From an uncultured Prevotella sp. (GTDB taxonomy: Bacteria; Bacteroidota; Bacteroidia; Bacteroidales; Bacteroidaceae): a stretch of 11,479 nucleotides of DNA. This document shows, piece after piece, positions 1 through 6,054 of this stretch. A model generated the notes under the pieces. It saw only the letters and a program-made list of their open reading frames with translations, made no database searches and had not been told where the DNA came from. Position 1 is the first letter of the stretch. The number at the start of each line of letters is the position of its first letter. The stretch lies in assembly GCA_900550635.1 (NCBI GenBank), contig URSZ01000078.1:1-11479 (forward strand), given 5' to 3'. Both the position numbers and the translations under genes were made by a program.

Positions 1-653
1 CTTGTACCTAACCTGCGGTTTACAAAAACTACTGGCACTTCTTTAATTTTGAAACCGCATTTGTATGCGGTGAATTTCATTTCGATTTGGAACGCATACC
101 CTTTAAACCGTATTTCGTCGAGGTTGAGTGTTTTCAGAACACGGCTACGGTAGCATACGAAGCCTGCGGTAGTGTCGTGGATAGGTACTCCGGTAATTAA
201 TCTTACGTATTTCGAAGCGTAGTAACTCATTAATACCCGTCCCATAGGCCAGTTTACCACGTTTACACCGCTAACAAAGCGTGAGCCGATGGCCACGTCG
301 TTGCCTTCACTTGCACAGGCAGCGTAAAGACGCGGCAAATCCTTGGGGTCGTGGCTGAAATCGGCATCCATTTCGAAAACGTATTCGTATTCATGCTCGA
401 GGGCCCATTTGAACCCTGAGATATAGGCCGTACCCAAGCCGAGTTTGCCTTTGCGTTCAATCATGTTCAACTTTTCGGCAAATTCGCCCTTTTGCAGGCG
501 GCGCACAATGTCGGCAGTACCGTCGGGTGACCCGTCGTCTATTACTAATATGTCGAAATCTTTTTCAAGCCCGAATACTGCACGTATTATGCTTTCTATG
601 TTCTCTTTCTCGTTGTAAGTAGGAATAATTACAATACTGTCGCTGTGGTTCAT
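1..653 (-). CDS. Polyprenol-phosphate mannosyltransferase-like GT2 glycosyltransferase (partial, C-terminus outside window)
   Basis: Reading the complement from the ATG at 653-651 gives 217 uninterrupted codons that run off the left edge. The protein starts MNHSDSIVIIPTYNEKENIE, the usual N-terminus of family-2 glycosyltransferases of the dolichyl/polyprenyl-phosphate mannose synthase (DPM1) type. Visible motifs are the nucleotide-binding IDDGSPDGT at about residues 38-46, the metal-binding DAD at 96-98 (EMDADFSHDP), IGSRF at 122-126 and a late HDTTAGF at 159-165. By family knowledge it would transfer a hexose, typically mannose from GDP-mannose, to a polyprenyl phosphate at the inner membrane face, supplying lipid-linked sugar for glycan or glycoprotein synthesis. 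No membrane segment is seen, matching the short soluble form of about 245 residues, so roughly 25-30 residues are missing. A GAGGG lies just before the ATG and a TACTTTTG box lies upstream. Donor and acceptor are inferred from family only. Confidence 0.88.
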   Translation of the reverse strand, partial: MNHSDSIVIIPTYNEKENIESIIRAVFGLEKDFDILVIDDGSPDGTADIVRRLQKGEFAEKLNMIERKGKLGLGTAYISGFKWALEHEYEYVFEMDADFSHDPKDLPRLYAACASEGNDVAIGSRFVSGVNVVNWPMGRVLMSYYASKYVRLITGVPIHDTTAGFVCYRSRVLKTLNLDEIRFKGYAFQIEMKFTAYKCGFKIKEVPVVFVNRRLGT

Positions 654-682
654 CGCCCTCGGGATATTTTTTGTTGTTATCA

Positions 683-690
683 CAAAAGTA
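683..690 (-). promoter_or_regulatory. Bacteroidetes-type -7 element for the glycosyltransferase gene
   Basis: The minus strand reads TACTTTTG, an exact match to the Bacteroidetes -7 consensus TAnnTTTG, 29 bp before the ATG at 653. No convincing TTTG -33 element is visible at the expected 19-21 bp spacing, so the call rests on the -7 box and its position. Confidence 0.5.
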
Positions 691-802
691 AGAAAAGGCA
701 TGTTTATAAAAAAATTAACACGCTACTTTTTTGTCTGTATCCCGAGATATTTTACAGTACACATTACGCAGCCCGCATGTGGCGGCCGTTCCGGAGGGGA
801 TA

Positions 803-880
803 GGAGCAAATAAAAATTATGTCTGAGATATTTTAAAATATGTCCGACATATTTTGAAATAGGTCTGACCTATTTTTTGC
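803..880 (+). repeat. Intergenic modular repeat, copy A (GGAG leader plus three 19-bp units at 21-bp pitch)
   Basis: A GGAGCAAATAAAAA leader starts at 803. Exactly 12 bp after its first base come three 19-bp units at 815-833, 836-854 and 857-875, separated by TA and TG. Unit 2 (AAATATGTCCGACATATTT) and unit 3 (AAATAGGTCTGACCTATTT) are perfect dyads around one central base. Unit 1 (AATTATGTCTGAGATATTT) is a degenerate relative. The element ends in a T-run and GC, as copy B does. It lies 162 bp from the glycosyltransferase start and 205 bp from the TPR gene start, inside a divergent gap, so it is not a terminator for either gene. Note that in unit 3 both halves carry the compensating change T to G / A to C, preserving symmetry. 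The function is unknown to me. Confidence 0.85.
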
Positions 881-1048
881 GGCAAAAAAAGGGCAGTAAA
901 AATGTGCCGGCATATTTGTCTGCGTAAGCGTGTTCGAATCGATATAAAAAGTTTCTATTGCGGAAATCTTTGTCTGGTGGTTTTTAAGGATATTTTTAAC
1001 CCGGGATATAAAATATCTTATTTTAATGGTTTTGTTGTTCATTTACAC

Positions 1049-1056
1049 TAACTTTG
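1049..1056 (+). promoter_or_regulatory. Bacteroidetes-type -7 element for the TPR gene
   Basis: TAACTTTG matches TAnnTTTG exactly and ends 23 bp before the chosen ATG at 1080. A TTTG is present at 1031-1034 but only 14 bp upstream, too close for a standard -33. The box lies inside the alternative upstream reading frame that begins at ATG 1026, which argues against that earlier start. Confidence 0.55.
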
Positions 1057-1079
1057 CATTGAAAACGGAAGGAGACGCT

Positions 1080-2342
1080 ATGAAAAACTTTGTATTGGTA
1101 TTTGCGGTAATGTTCTTGAATGTGACTACGGCCTTAGGGCAGAAGGAATACAGGCAGATTCGCGCCTCTCTTAAAGCAAATAACGGGGACGCGGCTTTAG
1201 CTGATGTGCAGAAATATGAGAAGACGGAAGAATTCAAGGAGGATCCCGAGCTGTATCATTACGGCTTTGAGGCGTATGTAAAAAAGAACAACACACTTAA
1301 CGAGCAAGCATACCTTAAGCAGTTAAAGGATACAGCAGGCTTATTCAACAGTGTGTATGGAATTTTCGAGTATGCCATACGTTGTGATAGTTTCGACAGC
1401 AAGCCTAATGACAAGGGAAAGGTGAAAATACGATACCGCAAAGACCACGAGTCGATGTTGCGCCGCTTGTATCCGAATCTCAATAACGGCGGGCTTTTCT
1501 TTGTATCCAAAAGTCAGTTTCCCGACGCCTACAAGTTTCTTTCTATGTATATCAATGTCCCGCAGCAACCGGTTTTCAATAAGAAACTTTCTGACAAGGA
1601 CAGTTTGAATATTATACGTGCGGCTTATTGGGCTACGGTATGCGCGTATCAGATGAAAGATTCCGCGAAGTTCTTCACCTATTACCCGTTGGCCGTGAAA
1701 GATTCCACATATCGCGCTAAGGAAATGGAACTCGCTGCCGAAATGTACGCGTTGGCAGGCGACGTGGAGTCAAGGGTCAAATGCCTCCACAAAGGAGTGA
1801 AAGAATTCCCTACGAACTATTACTTCTTTGCAAATCTTTTGGATTACTATAACGAACAAGGTCAGTACGACAAAGCGTTGGCACTTTCCGATTCAATGCT
1901 TTCCGACGACCCGCGTTCTGTAATATCGTTATATGGCAAAAGTCTCGTGTTTTTAAAAATGAAGCGCTATGACGATTGCATAACCGTTTCGAAAAGCCTT
2001 TTGCAGAACGATTCCACTTATACGGACGTGTATTATAATATCGGCGCCTCGTATTATGCCAAGGCAATTGAATATGACAATAAGGTAACAGCGGATATGG
2101 GCATGACCGAAATGCGTAATATAAAGCGTGAGGTAGATAAACTGTACCGCACTGCGCTGCCTTATTTGGAACAATACAGGGCAATGGCCGCAGATAAGAT
2201 AGACCGGTGGGGCAGGCCGTTGTACCGTATTTATCTTTCGTTAAATATGGGCGACAAGTTCGACGAGATAGACAAACTGCTTTTGCAGAACGACGCGCAG
2301 AAAGCGGCCGAAGCGCAAAAGGCAGAAGGAGAAAAGAAATAA
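1080..2342 (+). CDS. Exported tetratricopeptide-repeat protein
   Basis: The protein has 420 residues from the ATG at 1080, preceded by GGAAGGAG about 6 bp upstream, a stronger ribosome site than most here. Residues 1-20 (MKNFVLVFAVMFLNVTTALG) form a clear signal peptide, with no lipobox Cys, so a soluble periplasmic location is likely. The remainder is helical with TPR-like repeats at roughly 213-243, 245-279, 281-312 and 315-365 (for example the stretch YYNEQGQYDKALALSDSMLS). It ends in a charged, Ala/Lys/Glu-rich tail. TPRs mediate protein-protein contacts; no catalytic motif is visible. An in-frame ATG at 1026 was not used because it precedes the -7 box and would bury the signal peptide. 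It stands alone on this strand and ends at a hairpin shared with the convergent unit. The partner and role are unknown. Confidence 0.82.
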   Translation: MKNFVLVFAVMFLNVTTALGQKEYRQIRASLKANNGDAALADVQKYEKTEEFKEDPELYHYGFEAYVKKNNTLNEQAYLKQLKDTAGLFNSVYGIFEYAIRCDSFDSKPNDKGKVKIRYRKDHESMLRRLYPNLNNGGLFFVSKSQFPDAYKFLSMYINVPQQPVFNKKLSDKDSLNIIRAAYWATVCAYQMKDSAKFFTYYPLAVKDSTYRAKEMELAAEMYALAGDVESRVKCLHKGVKEFPTNYYFFANLLDYYNEQGQYDKALALSDSMLSDDPRSVISLYGKSLVFLKMKRYDDCITVSKSLLQNDSTYTDVYYNIGASYYAKAIEYDNKVTADMGMTEMRNIKREVDKLYRTALPYLEQYRAMAADKIDRWGRPLYRIYLSLNMGDKFDEIDKLLLQNDAQKAAEAQKAEGEKK

Positions 2343-2344
2343 AT

Positions 2345-2368
2345 AAGGGGCAACTACTGTTGTCCCTT
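2345..2368. terminator. Bidirectional hairpin terminator between convergent genes
   Basis: AAGGGGCAAC at 2345-2354, a TACT loop and GTTGTCCCTT at 2359-2368 form a 10-bp stem with one G-U pair. On the minus strand the stem is followed by a T-rich ATTTATTTCTTTTC tail, so termination of the barrel gene is best supported. The plus-strand tail (TTAATTG) is weaker. The stem touches the last base of the barrel gene's stop codon and starts 3 bp after the TPR stop. Confidence 0.7.
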
Positions 2369-3093
2369 TAATTGTTGCTCTTTATGTTGATAAAGTAACC
2401 TATCTTGGCAAAGATAGTACCGTTGGCCGAACGGGCAAATACGTCTTTTTTCGAATTGCCGAATATGTCGGCCAGTCCGTAATAGTATCGTCCCTCCAAT
2501 GTGAAGTGCCCGATTTTTGTGTTTAGCTCCAGTCCAAGACCGGCTGCGATTCCGTAATCAATCTTGTTCTTTATTTTCAAGTCATATTGCTCGTACATGT
2601 TGTTAGGTCTGTCGGGGTTACCCTCTTCGTTTATTGTCCACTCGGCGCTACGCTCAGATGTGTCGCCTATGCAGTATCCAATCTGCGGGCCGGCCAGTAT
2701 GTAGAACATAAGTCCGCGCTGCTCTTTTCCCCAGCCCAGACGGGCAAACATTGGCAGCTGGATATAGTTTATCTTCCTTGTATATTTGTCGGGCAAAGGC
2801 TCTCCTGCACGGCTTGATATATCTTCCGTCCAGCCGAGTTGAGTATAATTCAGTTCTATCTGCAGTGCGCAGACTGTGCTGAAGTATTTTTCGCAGGTGT
2901 ACCGCATTGCAATACCGCCGGTGAACGCCATGAGCGATTTCTGCTTTATCGTAGGGTCGAAATCGATAGAGTTCATGCTCATGCCGCCTGTTACGCCAAT
3001 GCTTAGCTCGCTTCTGTGTTCGCCGATTTGTGCCGACGCGCCAAGGCATACGAATAGCAGCGGAATGAGGATGGCGAAGATTTTATTGCGCAT
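2368..3093 (-). CDS. Outer-membrane beta-barrel protein ('porin family', PF13568-like)
   Basis: The protein has 241 residues. Residues 1-22 (MRNKIFAILIPLLFVCLGASAQ) are a signal peptide ending in the AQ typical of Bacteroidetes exports. The mature chain alternates polar and hydrophobic residues and has barrel-type strands such as LMFYILAGPQIGYCIG, YGIAAGLGLEL and FTLEGRYYYGLADIF. It ends GTIFAKIGYFINIKSNN, close to the terminal strand of an outer-membrane barrel. Size and pattern fit the Bacteroidetes OMP_b-brl_2 family, for which a specific substrate is rarely known. The ATG lies inside the end of the upstream LysM gene (11-bp overlap, ATGCGCAATAA), so translation is probably coupled and the two products may act together across the periplasm. 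The hairpin immediately downstream ends the unit. Confidence 0.82.
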   Translation of the reverse strand: MRNKIFAILIPLLFVCLGASAQIGEHRSELSIGVTGGMSMNSIDFDPTIKQKSLMAFTGGIAMRYTCEKYFSTVCALQIELNYTQLGWTEDISSRAGEPLPDKYTRKINYIQLPMFARLGWGKEQRGLMFYILAGPQIGYCIGDTSERSAEWTINEEGNPDRPNNMYEQYDLKIKNKIDYGIAAGLGLELNTKIGHFTLEGRYYYGLADIFGNSKKDVFARSANGTIFAKIGYFINIKSNN

Positions 3094-4807
3094 AGTCTGT
3101 TATTTCTGTTGTTTGGAACTTTGTGAAGCGAACAACCCTGTAAGCCTTGTTTATAAGCCCGCCCCAGTTGTTTACCCTGGAAAAGGAGATAGGTTTTTCC
3201 ATTGGGCTGACCTTAACGGTTTGTGTTTCGAATGCCGGGCCGTATGAAGAAATGCCTTTGAGCAAGTACATTCCGAAGTCGAAGCCGGAAAAGAATGCAC
3301 GCTGGTCGATTGAAGTTGGCGCTTGTTTGAAATGGCTTTTATACATTTCCAGGAATTGCGGATAGTAGGAGGAAAATACGTTTATGTACCGCGGTGTAAG
3401 GATTGTTACATTGTGTTTGAAGAATGTGTTCCTGAGTTGCAGGTCGAAGTCTATCCATTCCTTATGTCCGAATATGGAATAATCCATTGCTGCAAGCCTG
3501 GCGGATATATTGTCCAAGCGTTTTGTTACGTTTTGGTAGGCTTCTTTTGAATTTGAAGACAAGACTATTATGTTGTTCCTGCTTTGGTCGAAAGCGCTTG
3601 CCAGTTCTTCGTCCGTGGCATTAAGGTTTATTGTCTTGTATGCCGTGCCGTTTACGTTCATCGACGGAAGAAGCATTTCGGCATAGCTCTTTTTTTCGTC
3701 TCCTGCCAGGCAGTTTATATATATTATGTTTGTGAAATTGTATTTACTTATGAAATGCTGTACTGTAGCGGCACGGCTGTATGATTCCGGCTGGCCGGAA
3801 AGGATTACTTGCGGGTTGTTATAAACATCGCTGAACTCGTTGTTGAACGGCAGCAGCAGTTTTATGCTGTTGTTTTTGCAATAGTCGGCAATCGCCCCAA
3901 GCCCGGCTTCTCCTGCCGCGGCTACAATAAGGTCTGAATTGCGTATGGACGTATCCTGTAGCAGGCTGTTTGCGTCAGCCACAGTGTTGCCCGCATCTTT
4001 TGCCGTTATGTTGAATGATGTCCCGCTTTTTCGCAGACTGTCTACAGCTGCCAGCAAGCCGCGGTAGAATTGTACTGATTCTCTCGCCTTGTCGCCGTTT
4101 TCATAATAAGGCATTATAAGCGAGATGTTTATATTGTTCTTGGGCGCGGATATGTTTTTCTGTTCAAATGCTTGTGCGTTGCTTACGAATGATTTGTCGT
4201 TCGCGAAAGGAATGCACAGGTAATCGCCTTTGCTTATCTTGAAATCGGGTGCCGGTATGTCGGGATTAGCGGCTGCCAGTTCTTCAACGGTTAAATCGAA
4301 TTTCTTTGCAATGGTAAAGAATGTGTCTTTCCTTTTTACTTTATACATTTCGCGGCAGTTCGAACCGGCTATACCTTCAGGTTTGCTTTCGGTTATGTTT
4401 ACATCTGTTGCCGACAATCCTCCCGCCGGGATTACTATGGTGGCGCCTGCCTTGAAATTTTGCTCGTTGAGTCCCGGGTTAGCCTTTATTATTTCGGATA
4501 TTTCTATGTTGTATTTCCGCGATATGGAATACAGCGTTTCTTTGGCGGCTATGGTGTGGAAACGTTGCGAACTCGATACGGCCGGTATGATGAGTTTTTG
4601 TCCTACAGATATGTTGTCGCTTATTCCGGCATTGGCGTTCTTCAGTGTTCCTACGTTGATGTTGTACATAGTCGCTATGCCGTATAATGTTTCGCCCGGT
4701 TTTACAATGTGTTCCGTGTTGGGGCTTTGAGCATGCAGGCTGCATACCGAAAGTACCGAACCTATCCCGAAAGACAGCATGGAGCGGAAAATTCTTTTGG
4801 TTCGCAT
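3083..4807 (-). CDS. LysM-repeat protein with C-terminal periplasmic-receptor-like domain
   Basis: The protein has 574 residues from the ATG at 4807. A signal peptide covers about residues 1-26 (ending VCSLHAQ). Three LysM modules follow at about 32-76 (HIVKPGETLYGIATMYNI), 83-128 and 154-201 (YKVKRKDTFFTIAKKF), each ending in an IPA/IPF-type strand. From about 226 (NINISLIMPYYENGDKARES) to about 550 the sequence resembles a type-1 periplasmic-binding fold of the branched-chain amino-acid receptor kind, with alternating strands such as SDLIVAAAGE, KLLLPFNN and NIIYINC. LysM modules bind peptidoglycan or related GlcNAc polymers, so this is probably a wall-anchored periplasmic protein that senses or scaffolds. 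No permease or ATPase gene lies next to it, which argues against transport. An in-frame TTG at 4834 overlaps the -7 box and was rejected as start. It overlaps the downstream barrel gene by 11 bp. Confidence 0.83.
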   Translation of the reverse strand: MRTKRIFRSMLSFGIGSVLSVCSLHAQSPNTEHIVKPGETLYGIATMYNINVGTLKNANAGISDNISVGQKLIIPAVSSSQRFHTIAAKETLYSISRKYNIEISEIIKANPGLNEQNFKAGATIVIPAGGLSATDVNITESKPEGIAGSNCREMYKVKRKDTFFTIAKKFDLTVEELAAANPDIPAPDFKISKGDYLCIPFANDKSFVSNAQAFEQKNISAPKNNINISLIMPYYENGDKARESVQFYRGLLAAVDSLRKSGTSFNITAKDAGNTVADANSLLQDTSIRNSDLIVAAAGEAGLGAIADYCKNNSIKLLLPFNNEFSDVYNNPQVILSGQPESYSRAATVQHFISKYNFTNIIYINCLAGDEKKSYAEMLLPSMNVNGTAYKTINLNATDEELASAFDQSRNNIIVLSSNSKEAYQNVTKRLDNISARLAAMDYSIFGHKEWIDFDLQLRNTFFKHNVTILTPRYINVFSSYYPQFLEMYKSHFKQAPTSIDQRAFFSGFDFGMYLLKGISSYGPAFETQTVKVSPMEKPISFSRVNNWGGLINKAYRVVRFTKFQTTEITDYAQ

Positions 4808-4831
4808 GAAGTGTGAAGTTGATTCAAAACA

Positions 4832-4839
4832 CAAAAATA
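4832..4839 (-). promoter_or_regulatory. Bacteroidetes-type -7 element for the LysM/beta-barrel unit
   Basis: The minus strand reads TATTTTTG, an exact TAnnTTTG match, 24 bp before the ATG at 4807. No TTTG is found at the -33 spacing. The box covers the in-frame TTG at 4834, which therefore should lie upstream of the transcript start. This supports the ATG as the true start. Confidence 0.5.
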
Positions 4840-5051
4840 CGAAGAACTATATTAATATAAGTCGCATTTGTTGAAATAATGCATAAGTGTTTATTGCGAG
4901 GCGCGTGAGAGTATTTTGTATTTCAGGCAAAAACAACTGTGCTGGCTGCATGTCCGGCCGGAGATTCTCAGTTTGCATTAAAGTGTCTGCAAAAGTGCCT
5001 TATGTTGTATGAAAAGATGAAAACTATTTTTCAGCGTGTTATACCCACATG

Positions 5052-5129
5052 GGAGCAAATAAAAAATACAAGGCACATATTTCGAAATATGTCAGACATA
5101 TTTTAAAATATCTCAGACATATTTTTTGC
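5052..5129 (+). repeat. Intergenic modular repeat, copy B
   Basis: The architecture is the same as copy A: GGAGCAAATAAAAA starts at 5052 and the first unit starts exactly 12 bp later. Units are 5064-5082 (AAATACAAGGCACATATTT), 5085-5103 (AAATATGTCAGACATATTT, perfect dyad) and 5106-5124 (AAATATCTCAGACATATTT, imperfect), with spacers CG and TA. The element ends in a T-run and GC as in A. Unit 1 has a different, non-symmetric core (CAAGGCAC) shared with copy C. It sits 257 bp from the LysM start and 241 bp from the T9SS-sorted gene start, again mid-way in a divergent gap. The 24 bp before GGAG match copy C at 17 of 24 positions without gaps, beginning with TTTTCAG, so the element may extend further left. 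Confidence 0.85.
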
Positions 5130-5341
5130 CTTCTGAAAACCCGTTAGAAAACCGTGATAAAAACGAGGACAAAAACGGACGGCGCATAATACATTGCCTT
5201 ATGCAAACAGTAACATATCCTTACGAAAGACACTTTTATACACTTTCTACTCTCTGCCGTGCAAGGCGAATAATAGTTCAAATAAATGGCGGCAAATTAT
5301 ATCAAAAAGACGAAAGTTGCCGTTATTAACAATATAAATTG

Positions 5342-5349
5342 TAACTTCG
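5342..5349 (+). promoter_or_regulatory. Possible -7 element for the T9SS-sorted protein / uvrA / deacylase run
   Basis: TAACTTCG differs from TAnnTTTG at one base and ends 15 bp before the ATG at 5365. A GTTG 22 bp upstream is at best a weak -33. It is the only promoter-like site I see for the three-gene run. Confidence 0.4.
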
Positions 5350-5364
5350 CATCAAAAGAATCAG

Positions 5365-6054
5365 ATGAAACGATTTTCCCTTATCTTGTTAGCCTTGCTA
5401 TTTGTAGTGTGCGGTAAGGCTTTTGCCGACGACGAGTTGCCGTCGGCAGCCCCGACCATGACAATAGTAAAAGGAGACAGCATTTCGGAGACCACTCTTT
5501 ATGAAGGCTCGGCGCCCGTAACAGGGCAGTTTGCTGCTAATGTGGCAAATCTCGGCAGTTATACGCCTTATTACGAGTGGCGTTTTTATGAAAACGGCGA
5601 CCGCGAAAATCCGTTTCTCGTGAGATATGACCCGGAAATGGAATACACTTTCGACGAGTCGGGCTCGTTTAACATAGAACTTGTTATAAGTTTTGTAGAC
5701 GGGCTTGATACGTTGGAATATTCCATGGACGAACCGTTTACTGTTAGTATAAGCACATCGAAACTGGAAATACCTAATGCTTTCTCGCCCAATGGCGACG
5801 GGCAGAACGACGTTTTCAAAGTGAAAGAGGGGTATCAGAGCATAGTAAGTTTCCATGGGTATATATTCAACAGATGGGGCAAGAAAATATACGAATGGAC
5901 CGACATTGACGGCGGCTGGGACGGCGATGGCGCAAAAGACGGCGTGTATTTCGTAATTATCAAGGCCCGCGGTGCCGACGGCCGCAATTACAACCTTCGC
6001 CGGGACGTGAACTTATTACGAGGTTATGAATCAGAAGATACAAGCGGAAGTTAA
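5365..6054 (+). CDS. Small secreted protein with PKD-like region and T9SS type-B (gliding-motility) C-terminal sorting domain
   Basis: The protein has 229 residues. Residues 1-21 (MKRFSLILLALLFVVCGKAFA) form a signal peptide. Residues about 30-130 look like one PKD/Ig-type beta-sandwich, with a YYEWRFYENG strand and FDESGSFNIELVISF, the classic 'xxxGxYxVxLxV' end of a PKD fold. Residues about 135-220 match the gliding-motility-associated C-terminal domain (TIGR04131/PF13585): IPNAFSPNGDGQNDVF, then FNRWGKKIYEW, GGWDGDGAKDGVYFV and LRRDVNLLRG. By family knowledge this domain directs export through the type IX system and surface attachment. It leaves almost no separate effector domain, so it is a minimal surface protein. 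An extra tail of about nine residues (YESEDTSGS) follows the usual end of the domain and overlaps the uvrA start by 29 bp. Its role is unknown. Confidence 0.85.
   Translation: MKRFSLILLALLFVVCGKAFADDELPSAAPTMTIVKGDSISETTLYEGSAPVTGQFAANVANLGSYTPYYEWRFYENGDRENPFLVRYDPEMEYTFDESGSFNIELVISFVDGLDTLEYSMDEPFTVSISTSKLEIPNAFSPNGDGQNDVFKVKEGYQSIVSFHGYIFNRWGKKIYEWTDIDGGWDGDGAKDGVYFVIIKARGADGRNYNLRRDVNLLRGYESEDTSGS

Larger units (their letters stand above)
654..1079. other. Divergent intergenic region between the glycosyltransferase and TPR genes
   Basis: This 426-bp stretch has no supportable gene. It holds the -7 box for the left gene (683-690), repeat copy A (803-880), an imperfect inverted repeat (GATATTTT at 989-996 with AAAATATC at 1010-1017) and the -7 box for the right gene (1049-1056). 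A 9-bp inverted pair, CTCGGGATA at 658-666 and TATCCCGAG at 738-746, brackets the left promoter. The single 69-codon minus-strand reading frame here overlaps the repeat and both regulatory sites and looks accidental. Confidence 0.7.
4808..5364. other. Divergent intergenic region between the LysM and T9SS-sorted genes
   Basis: This 557-bp gap has no supportable gene. It contains the LysM -7 box (4832-4839), repeat copy B (5052-5129) and the right-hand -7-like box (5342-5349). Apart from the repeat and about 24 bp before it that also resembles the flank of copy C, I see no other structure. The 67-codon frame beginning at TTG 5126 starts in the T-run of the repeat and has no ribosome site or family resemblance. 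Confidence 0.7.

Noticed and set aside
658..746. 9-bp inverted pair CTCGGGATA / TATCCCGAG around the glycosyltransferase promoter
   Set aside because: Arms are 71 bp apart and short; could be chance, with no other sign of an operator or element ends.
803..880. The repeat arrays as a CRISPR array
   Set aside because: Units are 19 bp with constant 2-bp spacers and internal symmetry; there are no unique 25-40 bp spacers and no cas genes in the window.
833..1042. A 69-codon minus-strand reading frame in the first divergent gap
   Set aside because: It overlaps repeat copy A and the TPR -7 box, has no family resemblance and no ribosome site.
1026..1079. Earlier in-frame ATG for the TPR protein
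   Set aside because: The -7 box at 1049-1056 lies within this stretch, and the later ATG has GGAAGGAG and places the signal peptide at the N-terminus.
4808..4834. TTG start for the LysM protein at 4834
   Set aside because: It coincides with the TATTTTTG -7 box and adds nine residues before the signal peptide.
5126..5329. A 67-codon plus-strand frame downstream of repeat copy B
   Set aside because: It starts with TTG inside the T-run of the repeat, is rich in Arg/Asn/Lys with no domain, and has no ribosome site.
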